Source: Hyphomicrobium sulfonivorans (GTDB lineage: Bacteria; Pseudomonadota; Alphaproteobacteria; Rhizobiales; Hyphomicrobiaceae). From it: a DNA stretch of 64,000 nucleotides. The DNA lies in assembly GCF_013306565.1 (NCBI RefSeq), contig NZ_PZPO01000006.1, forward strand, positions 290,570-354,569, read 5' to 3'. Under the pieces are notes generated by a model that searched no databases, was not told the origin of the DNA, and saw only the letters and a list, made by a program, of their open reading frames with translations. Shown one piece after another: positions 8,541 through 18,045 of the stretch. Numbering within the stretch: the stretch's first letter is position 1; the number at the start of each line of letters is the position of its first letter. Position numbers and translations under genes: made by a program.

Positions 8541-9950
8541 TTACAGCGAGTAGTACATGTCGTACTCGACCGGATGCGGCGTCATTTCATAGCGCTGATT
8601 TTCAGCCATGCGCAGATCGATGTAGGCGTCGATCATGTCGTCGCTCATCACGCCGCCAGCCTTGAGGTAATCGCGGTCGGCGTCGAGGGAGTCGAGGGCT
8701 TCACGCAGGCTGCCGCACACGGTCGGGATGCTGGCAAGCTCAGCCGGCGGCAGGTCGTAAAGGTTCTTGTCCATCGGGTCGCCCGGATTGATCCGGTTGA
8801 GGATGCCGTCGATGCCAGCCATCAGCATGGCCGTGAAGGCCAGGTACGGGTTGGCCATCGGGTCGGGGAAGCGCACTTCGAAACGCTTCGCCTTCGGGCT
8901 CGATACGTGCGGGATGCGGCACGAAGCGGAGCGGTTGCGCGCCGAGTAGGCGAGCAGCACGGGGGCCTCGTAGCCCGGCACCAGACGCTTGTAAGAGTTC
9001 GTCGTCGGGTTGGTGAAGGCGTTGAGCGACTTGGCGTGCTTGAGGATGCCGCCGATGTAGAACAGCGCGTTCTCCGACAGGTCGGCATAGCGGTCACCAG
9101 CGAAGGTCGGCTTGCCTTCCTTCCAGATCGACTGGTGGACGTGCATGCCCGAACCGTTGTCGCCGAACACAGGCTTCGGCATGAACGTAGCCGACTTGCC
9201 GTAGGCCTGGGCGACCATGTGCGTCACATACTTATAGATCTGCATGTGGTCGGCGATGGTGACCATCGGGCCGAACTTGATGCCGAGTTCGTGCTGGGCA
9301 GCGGCCACCTCGTGATGGTGCTTTTCAACCGAAACGCCCATTTCAACCAGCACCGAGATCATCTCGGAACGGATGTCCTGGCAGCTGTCGATCGGCGGCA
9401 CCGGGAAGTAACCGCCCTTCATGCGCGGACGGTGGCCGAGGTTGCCCATTTCATACTGGGTGCCGGTGTTGGTCGGCAGCTCGGTAGAGTCGACGCGGAA
9501 GCCGGTGTTGTACGGGTCGGAGGTGAAGCGCACGTCGTCGAAGATGAAGAACTCGGCTTCCGGGCCCATGAAGATGGTGTCGCCCAGACCGGTGGACTTC
9601 AGATAAGCCTCGGCCTTCTTGGCGATGCCGCGCGGGTCGCGGTCATAGAACTGGCCGGTGGAAGGCTCGTGCACGTCGCAGAATACGGCGAGCGTCGACT
9701 GGGCGAAGAATGGGTCAATGTGGGCGGAGCTTGCATCCGGCATCAGCAGCATGTCGGAGGATTCAATGCCCTTCCAGCCGCCAATCGACGAACCGTCGAA
9801 AGCATAGCCATCGGCAAACACATCCTCGTCCACCGTCGAGGCGTGCGCAGTCACGTGCTGCATCTTGCCCTTGGTGTCGGTGAAGCGGAAATCGACAAAC
9901 TTGACGTCCTTATCCTTGATCGTCTTCAGGACATCACTCACGGTCTGCAT
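8541..9950 (-). CDS. glnA: Glutamine synthetase type I
   Basis: ATP-dependent ligation of ammonia to glutamate, the entry point of nitrogen assimilation. It acts as a cytoplasmic dodecamer. At 469 residues it has full family length. Visible are DGSSIGGW of the N-terminal beta-grasp, [11 protein letters not shown] (metal-binding Glu), NDMH-type region [14 protein letters not shown], and NRSASCRIP of the ATP/glutamate site. Near residue 397 is the [10 protein letters not shown] loop, whose Tyr is the adenylylation target, so activity should be controlled by GlnE. It lies 102 bases downstream of glnB on the same strand, and the two are probably one operon. Confidence 0.97.
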   Translation of the reverse strand: MQTVSDVLKTIKDKDVKFVDFRFTDTKGKMQHVTAHASTVDEDVFADGYAFDGSSIGGWKGIESSDMLLMPDASSAHIDPFFAQSTLAVFCDVHEPSTGQFYDRDPRGIAKKAEAYLKSTGLGDTIFMGPEAEFFIFDDVRFTSDPYNTGFRVDSTELPTNTGTQYEMGNLGHRPRMKGGYFPVPPIDSCQDIRSEMISVLVEMGVSVEKHHHEVAAAQHELGIKFGPMVTIADHMQIYKYVTHMVAQAYGKSATFMPKPVFGDNGSGMHVHQSIWKEGKPTFAGDRYADLSENALFYIGGILKHAKSLNAFTNPTTNSYKRLVPGYEAPVLLAYSARNRSASCRIPHVSSPKAKRFEVRFPDPMANPYLAFTAMLMAGIDGILNRINPGDPMDKNLYDLPPAELASIPTVCGSLREALDSLDADRDYLKAGGVMSDDMIDAYIDLRMAENQRYEMTPHPVEYDMYYSL

Positions 9951-10052
9951 GGGAGTTCCCCTATTTGAGTGCCGTTTTGACGGCGTCTTCAGTGCGTTTG
10001 ATGGATGAACGGGCGCTGGCTGCCCGGTTCGTCGGGATAGTCGGGATACGGG

Positions 10053-10415
<363 letters not shown>

Positions 10416-10456
10416 TCATTTCCAGCAAGGGCGGCTTGCGTGAACGGCCAAGAGTT

Positions 10457-10472
10457 AGCACGGTGCGTGCCA
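10457..10472 (-). promoter_or_regulatory. Sigma-54 type -24/-12 promoter for glnBA
   Basis: On the minus strand the sequence reads TGGCACGCACCGTGCT. This matches the -24 GG and -12 GC elements of the RpoN consensus (TGGCAC-N5-TTGCW), with the first T of the -12 element replaced by G. It lies about 65 bases upstream of the glnB start, a normal distance. No complete NtrC palindrome was seen upstream, only a possible half-site (TGCACGA) near 10576. Confidence 0.7.
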
Positions 10473-10600
10473 GTTCAAGCGCCATGTAAAAAATGCTGAA
10501 AACACAATCTGTTATGTGTTTGCTTCGGCAAGCCGCGGTCAAAAACAACGGCATGAGTGCCTATCAAACAGGCATCGTGCATGAAAAGTAGTCAGAGCCG

Positions 10601-12145
10601 GTGACCAACACTTTAATGTCGATGCAAGGCGCTCATTCCTTGGGCGGCGGACGCAGCCAAGGTGTGCTTTTGAGCACCGAAGAGATGGGCCGTGCCGACC
10701 ATCTGGCGGTGGAACTGGGCGTGCCAAGCCTGACGCTGATGGAAAACGCGGGTGCGGGCGTGGCGGAGCAGGCCCGGCTTTTGCTCCCGGGTGGTGCGGG
10801 GCGGATAGCGGTGTTGTGCGGGCCCGGCAACAACGGTGGCGACGGCTTTGTCGCTGCCCGGCTGTTGCAGGATGCCGGATTGGAAGTTCGGGTTGCGCTG
10901 CTGGGCAATATGGCGGCGCTCAAGGGCGATGCCGCCGAAATGGCCGCGCGCTGGGCGGGGGAGATCGTCCCCCTCACGGCGGACGCAATTGCTGGCGCCG
11001 ACCTGATCATTGACGCGCTGTTCGGCGCCGGGCTGGACCGGCAGGTCACCGGCACCGCTGCGGAGGCGATCGCGGCGCTCAATGGTTCTGTTGTCCCGGT
11101 GCTGGCGGTGGACGTGCCGAGCGGCCTTGATGGCAATACCGGGCAACCGCTTGGCCCGGTTGTGCGCGCTTCCCATACGGTCACCTTCTTCCGCCGCAAG
11201 CCGGGGCATCTGCTGATGCCGGGGCGGGCGTTGTGTAGCGGCGTGACGGTGCATGATATCGGCACGCCGCCGGAGGTGCTGGACCGGATCGCCAGCAAAA
11301 CCTGGGCGAACGGCCCGGACCTTTGGCGCGATGCGTTTCCGTGGCCAAGGCTTGAGGGTCATAAATACGGACGCGGCCATGCGTTGGTTGTGTCGGGAGC
11401 TGCGGCGCACACGGGAGCGGCCCGGCTCGGGGCGCGCGGTGCGCTGCGGGCTGGCGCGGGCCTGGTGACGCTGGCCAGTCCGGAAAACGCCCTGATCGTC
11501 AATGCTTCGCAGCTCACCGCCGTGATGCTGCTGCCGTTTTCAGGTCCGGAAGGTCTGTCCGGCATTCTGGCCGATCGGCGCAAGAACGCTGTGCTGCTGG
11601 GTCCGGCGCTGGGCGTCGGCGAGGAAACCCGCGCGCTGGTTGAGGCCGCTCTGGCCGCCGGTGCGGCCACAGTTCTCGACGCCGATGCGCTGACATCTTT
11701 CGCCGGCCATCAGGCCGAGCTGTTTGCCGCCATCGCCAGCATTGCCGAGCGGCCCGTGGTGCTGACACCGCACGATGGCGAGTTCCAGCGGCTGTTCCCC
11801 GATCTAGTCTCCGCAGCCAAGCCGGAACGGGCGCGACAAGCGGCGGCTCGGTCCGGTGCGGTCATCGTGCTGAAGGGGCCGGACACCGTGATCGCCGCGC
11901 CCGATGGCCGTGTGGCGATCAATGATAACGCGCCGCCATGGCTGGCAACGGCCGGGGCGGGTGACGTGCTGGGCGGTTTCACCGTCGGTCTGCTGGCGCA
12001 ACGGATGCCGGCGTTCGAAGCGGCCAGCGCGGCGGTCTGGCTGCATGGCGCGGCTGCAGCGGCGTTCGGGCCTGGGCTGATTGCGGAGGATCTGCCTGAC
12101 CGTCTGCCGCAGGTTTTGCGCGGCTTGATCGATCCGGTGCCCTGA
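10601..12145 (+). CDS. nnr: Bifunctional NAD(P)H-hydrate epimerase / ADP-dependent dehydratase
   Basis: Repairs hydrated NADH and NADPH. The N-terminal YjeF_N domain (~20-225) epimerises R- to S-NAD(P)HX and carries ENAGAGVAEQ, LCGPGNNGGDGFVAARLL and a DALFGAGL segment. The C-terminal ribokinase-like domain (~235-505) dehydrates the S form using ADP, with KYGRGHALVVSG, TPHDGEFQRLFP and the anion-hole motif GAGDVLGGF. Its 514 residues fit fused bacterial proteins. The start is GTG at 10601, and an ATG at 10616 is an alternative. It is divergent from glnB. Neighbouring genes give no further clue. Confidence 0.94.
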   Translation: MTNTLMSMQGAHSLGGGRSQGVLLSTEEMGRADHLAVELGVPSLTLMENAGAGVAEQARLLLPGGAGRIAVLCGPGNNGGDGFVAARLLQDAGLEVRVALLGNMAALKGDAAEMAARWAGEIVPLTADAIAGADLIIDALFGAGLDRQVTGTAAEAIAALNGSVVPVLAVDVPSGLDGNTGQPLGPVVRASHTVTFFRRKPGHLLMPGRALCSGVTVHDIGTPPEVLDRIASKTWANGPDLWRDAFPWPRLEGHKYGRGHALVVSGAAAHTGAARLGARGALRAGAGLVTLASPENALIVNASQLTAVMLLPFSGPEGLSGILADRRKNAVLLGPALGVGEETRALVEAALAAGAATVLDADALTSFAGHQAELFAAIASIAERPVVLTPHDGEFQRLFPDLVSAAKPERARQAAARSGAVIVLKGPDTVIAAPDGRVAINDNAPPWLATAGAGDVLGGFTVGLLAQRMPAFEAASAAVWLHGAAAAAFGPGLIAEDLPDRLPQVLRGLIDPVP

Positions 12146-12244
12146 GACGCATACGAAGCACCAATCCGGCGCCACAATCGCCGCCTATTTGTCCTGAAAG
12201 GCTTGGCGCGATGCTATCGGCGCGCTGGAGCCTTGCACCGTTTC

Positions 12245-12287
12245 GTGCTTCTTGTCGGAAAACCGGTTCCCACTTTTCCGGAAGCAC
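12245..12287 (-). repeat. 43-bp palindromic repeat, copy 1
   Basis: An imperfect palindrome with terminal arms GTGCTTC/GAAGCAC and inner arms CGGAAAA/TTTTCCG around a central GGGAACC. It is the reverse complement of two tandem copies at 26091 and 26144 and has the same 43-bp length. It lies between nnr and the TPR gene. Confidence 0.85.
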
Positions 12288-12352
12288 TCTAGTCTGGATT
12301 CGATGGGCGGCGCTTGGCTGCCGGTGGCACAATCTCGATCTGCGAGAGGCGA

Positions 12353-13996
12353 ATGTTTCGACGGGCCCTGATGGCTTGCGCCCTGTTGCCTGCTGTTGGC
12401 GCTGGCGCTCTGGCCGCTCCGGCGGAAACGGGTTTGAAGGCGCAGGACGCCGCCACAGCGTTGGTGCGTGGCGATGCCGGTCAGGCCGTTGTCGGTTACA
12501 CGGACGCACTGAAAGATGCCGGGCTGACGAACGATCGCCGGGCCACGCTGCTGAACGATCGCGCCGTAGCCTATGCGCGCCTTGGCCAGACCAAGCTTGC
12601 GATTGACGATTTCAATCGGGCTGCGCAGCTTTTTCCCGAATATGCGGCGATCTACAACAATCGCGGCAATCTGCTGCTGGCGCTGGGCTATACCGAAGAA
12701 GCCATCAAGGATTTCAACCGCGCCATCGTGCTGGCGCCGGGTTATGCGGCTGCGCTGTCCAATCGCGCCGGTGCGCTGGCCAAGGACGGCGACCACAGCG
12801 AGGCTCTGCGCGATTACACCGCCGCCGTGCGCCTGATGCCGCAAGCTGCAGCTCCGCTGGCTGGTCGCGGGCGGGTGCACATGGCAGCGGGCCGGCCCCA
12901 TGCCGCCATCCGTGATTTTTCCCGCGCCGTGACGTCCGATCCGCGGTTTGCGGCGGCCTATCGCAATCGTGCCGAAGCCAAGCTCGACATTCTGCGTATG
13001 GGCGATGCGATCGAGGATCTGTCCCGCGCCATCGCCTTCGACGTCAGCAATCCGGAACTATATCTGCTGCGCGGGCAGGCCTATCTTGCCTCGGACAACG
13101 CAGCGGCGGCGCTGAAGGACTATTCGCACGCCATCACGCTCGCCCCGGCCATGGCGCGCGGCTATGCCGAGCGGGGCCTCGCTTACGGCCTGACCCAGTC
13201 GTTTGATCTGGCGTTCGCCGATCTCAACCGGGCGATTGAGCTTGATCCGCGCGGGGCGCTGGCGTTCGCCTATCGCGCGGTCGTCTACAAGATGAGCGGG
13301 CAGACGGATGTCGGCCTGAAGGATGCCGAGACGGCGGCCAAGATCGATCCCGATGGCGCGGAAGTGTTGTGGGCCAAGGCGGAGATCGAGGAAGCGCAGG
13401 GCCGCGTCGAGCTGGCGGTGGCCGACTACAAGAAGGCGCTGGCGGCCAAACCGCGCCTGAAGCTTGCGTCCGATGCGCTGACGCGTCTGGGTGCCGATGG
13501 CGCCGATGCGGAAGATCGCGAAATTGCTGACGCAGGGGTCGACGTCTGGCGGGTGGTGCAGCGTGGCTCGCAGTTTTATGCGGTGAGCGAGCGCTACCGC
13601 CGCCTTCGCATTCCGCTGGAAATGGCCGGTGCGGGTACGCCCAAGCTGCTGGAATTCGAAATCAAGAAGCCGCCGCTGCGCGGCATTGCCATCCTGCGGT
13701 TTTCCGCCGGTGCGATAGCCAGTGAGACCGGGCCGGCGCCGACGGAGCAGGTAGCTATCCTCGATCTGCAGGCCAACTCGGTGATCGGCATCGAGCCGCA
13801 CCGTGAAGGCGACAAGGTCGCGAACTGGACCTGGCAGAACGACCGCGTCGTGGTGGCCAGTGTGGACGGCGCGACGGACGAGTTCATGCTGCGCAACGCG
13901 CAGGTGCGGGCGGCGGAGCAGGAGCAGCGTCGCCAGAGGCGCCAGCAGCAACAGCGAGCCAAGCCGAAGACGTTCTTCCAGTTCCTGTTCAACTAA
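12353..13996 (+). CDS. Exported tetratricopeptide-repeat protein
   Basis: About 547 residues from ATG 12353 (MFRRALMACALLPAVG...), which has GAGAGG upstream and gives a good signal peptide with cleavage after ALAAP. Residues ~45-400 are consecutive TPR units of 34 residues with the usual pattern (for example AAIYNNRGNLLLALGYTEEA). These mediate protein-protein contacts, probably in the periplasm. Residues ~410-530 form a beta-rich region without a recognised family. The C-terminus is Gln/Arg-rich (EQRRQRRQQQQ) and ends FFQFLFN, a terminal-Phe pattern that resembles outer-membrane targeting signals but has no barrel to go with it. Confidence 0.85.
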   Translation: MFRRALMACALLPAVGAGALAAPAETGLKAQDAATALVRGDAGQAVVGYTDALKDAGLTNDRRATLLNDRAVAYARLGQTKLAIDDFNRAAQLFPEYAAIYNNRGNLLLALGYTEEAIKDFNRAIVLAPGYAAALSNRAGALAKDGDHSEALRDYTAAVRLMPQAAAPLAGRGRVHMAAGRPHAAIRDFSRAVTSDPRFAAAYRNRAEAKLDILRMGDAIEDLSRAIAFDVSNPELYLLRGQAYLASDNAAAALKDYSHAITLAPAMARGYAERGLAYGLTQSFDLAFADLNRAIELDPRGALAFAYRAVVYKMSGQTDVGLKDAETAAKIDPDGAEVLWAKAEIEEAQGRVELAVADYKKALAAKPRLKLASDALTRLGADGADAEDREIADAGVDVWRVVQRGSQFYAVSERYRRLRIPLEMAGAGTPKLLEFEIKKPPLRGIAILRFSAGAIASETGPAPTEQVAILDLQANSVIGIEPHREGDKVANWTWQNDRVVVASVDGATDEFMLRNAQVRAAEQEQRRQRRQQQQRAKPKTFFQFLFN

Positions 13997-14378
13997 TTTT
14001 GATCGTCGCGAATTTAGCGACCTGCTCGCCCGCGGGCAGCAACGCGCGTGTGCGTCAGCCCGATTGCCTTCGGCGCCGGATCGACTGTCAAAGTGCTGCA
14101 ACAGGGCTACAGCAATCGCGGGAAATGCCGCCAGCAATGGTGAATTGCAGGGTGAGCGGTTGAGCTTGGCTGTCAATCAAGGAATGCTGGCGTGGGTAGG
14201 GAGCTGCAACTTTCGCGGGCCCGCAGTGTAGTTGACCGAGGCCCGCAGGTGCTCTGCGGTTAACATGCGTTCTGCGCATGAGACGATAAACAGCGGTCAG
14301 AATTAAGCTTTCTGCATCATTCACCATCTATTCTGGTGCGAGGCTTTGAGTGTTCAGTTTCAGGAGTAGGTGAGAGCA
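13997..14378. other. Intergenic region, no gene seen
   Basis: Short frames occur on both strands but none has a credible start or composition. The AG-rich AGGAGTAGG at 14362-14370 is the ribosome-binding site of the downstream L,D-transpeptidase gene. No terminator or repeat was found. Confidence 0.5.
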
Positions 14379-15143
14379 ATGCGTTCGGTTGCGGCAGTGT
14401 TTGCGGTCCTCGCGGCTGTGAGTGTGGTTTCAACAGCATCAGCGGCCCCGGAAATGCAGGTTGCCGCTGCTGATCCGGTTGAAGCGATTGATGCGGTGCG
14501 CCCGGATGTTCAACATCAGGCGCTTGATGCGGCCCTGCCTCCGGCGGTTGCGCGGGATGGCGAGGATATTGCGGAAGCACCGGCAGCAGCATTGCCACCT
14601 CCGCAGCCGACGCTGTTTGCGTCGATCGATCTCGGCAAGCAGACGATGACCGTCTCCGACAAGAACGGCGTCATCGCGAGCTGGAAGATTTCATCCGGTC
14701 GTCACGGCCATCTGACGCCTACGGGCACCCACACGCCGCACTACACGGCGCGGATGCACTACTCGAAGCAGTATTACAATTCGCCGATGCCCTATTCGGT
14801 GTTCTTCAATCGCGGCATCGCCGTGCATGGCACCAACGATCTGCGCAACCTTGGGCGTCCGGCGTCGCACGGCTGCATCCGGTCCCACCCGAAGAACGCC
14901 AAGGTGTTTTACGATCTGGTGCAGAAGCACGGTCGCGAAATGACCCGCGTGACGGTGCACGGCAAGGTGCCAGCTTCGTCGGCTCCGGCGGTGGCCCGCA
15001 AGCAGCAGCAACAGCGTTACGCCCAGCCGCAGCAGTGGAACGGTGGCGGCCTGTTTGGCTACTCGCAGCAGGCACCGAAGGCGAAAACCAAGGCCAAGAG
15101 CAAGCAGAAGCAGCAGTACGGCGGCGGCGGTCTGTTCTGGTAA
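14379..15143 (+). CDS. L,D-transpeptidase (YkuD family)
   Basis: Periplasmic enzyme that makes 3-3 peptidoglycan cross-links or attaches proteins to the wall. It is about 254 residues from ATG 14379. A GTG at 14370 lies within the AGGAGTAGG and is a poorer start. The signal peptide (SVAAVFAVLAAVSVVSTASA) is followed by a short linker and the YkuD domain (~85-195). The domain carries GIAVHGTNDLRNLG and the catalytic SHGCIRSHP motif with Cys and Arg. The C-terminal ~65 residues are Gln/Lys/Ala-rich with two GGGLF motifs (NGGGLFGYSQ and GGGGLFW). Such tails are common in alphaproteobacterial members. Confidence 0.92.
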   Translation: MRSVAAVFAVLAAVSVVSTASAAPEMQVAAADPVEAIDAVRPDVQHQALDAALPPAVARDGEDIAEAPAAALPPPQPTLFASIDLGKQTMTVSDKNGVIASWKISSGRHGHLTPTGTHTPHYTARMHYSKQYYNSPMPYSVFFNRGIAVHGTNDLRNLGRPASHGCIRSHPKNAKVFYDLVQKHGREMTRVTVHGKVPASSAPAVARKQQQQRYAQPQQWNGGGLFGYSQQAPKAKTKAKSKQKQQYGGGGLFW

Positions 15144-15249
15144 GCGGCTGCTTCGCCCGCCCTGCTAGAAGGATGCTCTGTTGGGGCCGCGCATGATACT
15201 TCGGCCGATCAAAGGTTGAAGCTGGCGCGGATCCCGATCTTCTTTTCTG

Positions 15250-15290
15250 GCGCTCGGCGGAACCCCTTCGGGGAGCCGGCCGCCGAGCGC
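15250..15290 (+). repeat. ~40-bp structured repeat, copy A
   Basis: 41 bp. The outer arms GCGCTCGGCG and CGCCGAGCGC pair perfectly over 10 bp. The inner hairpin is AACCCC-TTC-GGGGAG, with four good pairs. The conserved CCGGC lies between the inner hairpin and the right outer arm. It lies downstream of the L,D-transpeptidase gene and in the same direction, after a T-rich TTCTTTTCTG. Confidence 0.85.
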
Positions 15291-15315
15291 GTATGTCGGC
15301 AAGACGATTGGCGCG

Positions 15316-15342
15316 AGACCATGATCGCTTCGGACCCTATCC
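15316..15342. repeat. Dispersed ~26-bp repeat, copy 2
   Basis: AGACCATGATCGCTTCGG followed by ACCCTATC. It matches the reverse complement of 814-839 over the first 18 bases and most of the rest. It is followed by an inverted CTTCG / CGAAG pair. Confidence 0.5.
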
Positions 15343-15580
15343 GTACGAAGCGTGAACCATCGGTCTCAGGAAGCTTCCATGATCGCGCTTCAGCCGGGCA
15401 GTGGCGGCGGCCAATATCAGGTGCCAGTACCGACCACACCCGGCGTACTTCTGACCTGCGCGGGCGAAAGCGCGGGGCAACGGCTTTCGGAAAGCAGTAG
15501 AATTTCAGAAGCGGCCGCAGTAATTGCGTCCGCCGCTTCCCCTCATTTGCAAAGGTGGATCGGCGTCGATGGGCCCGTTC

Positions 15581-16816
15581 TTAGAACGGATTCCAAGTCG
15601 GGCGCGGCGTGAAGCGGATGTAGCCGATGCTTGCACCCAGACGCAGGCCGAGGCCGGTGCGGATCGGCGCCATCATGACCTGGCCGCCCTTCAGGAACGT
15701 GATGCCCACGCCGCCAATCAGATAGGCCGAGCCGTCGATGCCGGTGAAGTGGCGATAAAGATCGTCGGGCTGATGCACGCGGTAGATCAGGAACATCGTG
15801 CGCGAGCCGGCGGCGCCGAAGTCGGTGCCGATCGAAGGCCCGTGCCAATGGATCTTGCTGCTGCCGCCCGAGCGCATGTAGAGCGTGCCACTGCCATAGC
15901 GCACACCGGCCAGAAACGCGCCGCCGCCTTCGGTGCCCAGCACGTAGCCGGATGGGCGGCCCGCGCTCGAGAACGCGTATTCGATGACGCTGCCAAGCTC
16001 GGTGGAGATGGTGCCGAAGAAGCCGCGCGTGATCTCGCGGATTTCGTCGATGTCGTAGCCCTGTTCCTCCGGCGGCAATGGCTCCAGCATCGCAAGGCCG
16101 GCACTGGGCTCCATCGTTGGCACGGATGGCCCAACGCGCAGCGTGTCCAGCGCGTGCGGCGTTTGAGGCGTGGTTTGCGCCGCCCAGTTCTGGGCCTTGG
16201 ATTTTGCGACTGGCTTGGGCGGTGCGCCCTGTTCGGCAGTCGGGGCTGTTGTTGCGGCAGGCGTTTCGGTTGCGCGCGGTGCGGCTGGCGCCGGTGAAGC
16301 TGCAGGTGTTTGGCCGGCTGCAACCTTTTTATCGCCGGCGGCGCCGCCGGCGATCGCGGCATCGAGCTTTTCGAGCGTGTAGCTGGACTTCGCCTTCATG
16401 ACGCCGAGCAGCTCAAGCCCGGCAGCCTCAAGCTCAGTCAGCTTGCTGCAATCGAGCGGGGCGTTCTCGGGCGGGCGGCCCAGCATGTCGATCTTGGTGA
16501 TCAGATCCTCGGCATCGGCATCGAGCTTTTCCGTGCGCGCATCGCGCAAAGCACTGAGTGCCTTTTCCTCGCTGTCGGCCTCGTTCCAGCCGCGCTTGGC
16601 GCCGAGCTGGCGGATCTTGTCCTGGATCTTCGGCAGCACTTCACCGTTGAACGTCCGCAGCGATGCGCCCGAGCGATCCACCGCAGCGGCAAAATCGTCA
16701 GCCGAGCAGGTAGCTGCTGCGGTCTGCTGCTGGGCGTAAGCCGGCAGCGGTACGGCCAGGCTGAAAAGCAGGGCCGCAGCCGTAGCAGTGATTGCAGTGA
16801 GATTTCGGGGCAGCAT
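15581..16816 (-). CDS. DUF1134 / EipA-family envelope protein with N-terminal extension
   Basis: A 411-residue exported protein. The signal peptide is TATAAALLFSLAVPLPAYAQ. Residues ~35-160 form a helical region with two Cys (ATCSADD, LDCSKL) that is not part of the named family. Residues ~170-235 are a Pro/Ala/Thr linker. Residues ~250-411 match DUF1134, a periplasmic beta-barrel fold known from the envelope integrity protein EipA (GYDIDEIREITRGFFGT, GYVLGTEGGGAFLAG, HWHGPSIGTDFG). EipA is linked to cell-wall or envelope integrity in Brucella and Caulobacter. Most family members are far shorter, so the extension is notable. Confidence 0.85.
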   Translation of the reverse strand: MLPRNLTAITATAAALLFSLAVPLPAYAQQQTAAATCSADDFAAAVDRSGASLRTFNGEVLPKIQDKIRQLGAKRGWNEADSEEKALSALRDARTEKLDADAEDLITKIDMLGRPPENAPLDCSKLTELEAAGLELLGVMKAKSSYTLEKLDAAIAGGAAGDKKVAAGQTPAASPAPAAPRATETPAATTAPTAEQGAPPKPVAKSKAQNWAAQTTPQTPHALDTLRVGPSVPTMEPSAGLAMLEPLPPEEQGYDIDEIREITRGFFGTISTELGSVIEYAFSSAGRPSGYVLGTEGGGAFLAGVRYGSGTLYMRSGGSSKIHWHGPSIGTDFGAAGSRTMFLIYRVHQPDDLYRHFTGIDGSAYLIGGVGITFLKGGQVMMAPIRTGLGLRLGASIGYIRFTPRPTWNPF

Positions 16817-16891
16817 CGCGACGCCTGTGATTAGCTTTGTCGGTTCACCGGCGCCGTGAGCTTGCGTGCAACGTGATCGTGGCGTCGCCGA

Positions 16892-17827
16892 TTATTCGCC
16901 GTCGATCGTCTTGATAACGGAGTTCATGGGCCGATCCGTCAGCACCGTGGGCATGCCCTTCATGTCCTTGGCGACCAGCTCGTCATACTCCGGCAGGGTC
17001 TGGATAGGATCTTTGGCCGTCATGTGCACGATCTTGTAGCCGCCAGCCTTAAGCTGCTTCAGCAGGTCAGGCATTGCTGCCGCCGTATGGGGCTGGATGT
17101 CGTGCATCAGCAGGATGCCTTTGCCCTGCTTATCCAGCGACGCCATGATCCGCTTCACCAGGGCTTTGGCCGTGCCGCCCTTATAGTCGAAGCTGTCGAT
17201 ATCGGTTGAGAACACGGCCACATTGCGGTCCGCCAGGTACTGCAATGTGTCATTGGAGTGGCGCAAAAATGGGAACCGGAAAAACGACGCCGTAGGCCCA
17301 TTGACGGCGCGCCGGATGACGCTGAACGAGCGCTCGATTTCTGCCTTGGCCTCGTCGAGCGGAAGCTTCGACAGATCCTTGTGGTTCATGGTGTGGCCGC
17401 CGATGGTGTGGCCGCTCTTGGCGACTTCGGCGAGGATGTCGGGATATCCGGCGGCAACCTTGCCGACCGAGAAGAAGATCGCCTTCGTGCATTCGGCGTT
17501 CAGCGCCTTGAGGATGGCCGTGGTACGATTGGGCAGTGGGCCGTCGTCGAAGGTAAGAACAACTTCCTTGGGCTGCAGGAAGTCATACATCTTGTAATGC
17601 TGGAAGCCGAAGCCGGGCGCGCCCGTGGTGTCGATCTGTACCGTGCGCGAAACGCCTAGCGGATTGGGATTGCCGGGGCACTCGGCCTGCGGCTTGGCGC
17701 TGCTGGCGGGTGCAGCAGCTTCGACCTGCGTCGCTGCTTCATCGGCACCGTCCTGCGCATACGCGCCCATGGCGAGCGGCGTACACAGAAGTGCAGCGAT
17801 GATTGCCTTGCTGACGGTCGAGCGCAT
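16892..17827 (-). CDS. Polysaccharide deacetylase (NodB/CE4) family protein
   Basis: A 311-residue exported hydrolase that should remove N-acetyl groups from a polysaccharide. The signal peptide is AIIAALLCTPLAMGAYAQ. The catalytic domain begins around residue 88 with TFDDGP (92-97, catalytic base Asp and metal Asp). HTMNH at 145-149 supplies the two metal His. FFRFPFLRHS and LLMHDIQPH complete the active site. The metal triad is complete, so activity is expected. The substrate (peptidoglycan, chitin-like or exopolysaccharide) cannot be told. It follows the EipA-like gene on the same strand, so an envelope role fits. Confidence 0.92.
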   Translation of the reverse strand: MRSTVSKAIIAALLCTPLAMGAYAQDGADEAATQVEAAAPASSAKPQAECPGNPNPLGVSRTVQIDTTGAPGFGFQHYKMYDFLQPKEVVLTFDDGPLPNRTTAILKALNAECTKAIFFSVGKVAAGYPDILAEVAKSGHTIGGHTMNHKDLSKLPLDEAKAEIERSFSVIRRAVNGPTASFFRFPFLRHSNDTLQYLADRNVAVFSTDIDSFDYKGGTAKALVKRIMASLDKQGKGILLMHDIQPHTAAAMPDLLKQLKAGGYKIVHMTAKDPIQTLPEYDELVAKDMKGMPTVLTDRPMNSVIKTIDGE

Positions 17828-18045
17828 TCAAACCTCCCCCGGAAACTTTGCCAACTTCTGATCTGATTCTCAGTTGTTAGCCGCAAATCTGCCGGTTAGC
17901 GGTGCGCGCTTGCAAGGAGTTTGTCTGCTCTACCGCAGATTTCACCGTCTTCTGTGGGTTAAATGTTTGCGATGGATGTCGCCGGGGCAGGGTGGATGCG
18001 TGATCTGCGAGGCAGGTCACGCATCCGATGTTCTGAGCGCTGAGT

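Larger units (their letters stand above)
15144..15580. other. Intergenic region carrying two repeats
   Basis: No gene is supported. The region contains one copy of the ~40-bp structured repeat (15250-15290) and one copy of a ~26-bp dispersed repeat (15316-15342). Short frames through it cross both repeats and look non-coding. Confidence 0.6.

Noticed and set aside
8493..9968. 491-residue frame opposite glnA
   Set aside because: It mirrors glnA and has no family resemblance. It also crosses the terminator at 8479-8510.
15216..15612. Two short plus-strand frames
   Set aside because: They cross both repeats, have no credible start and no recognisable composition.
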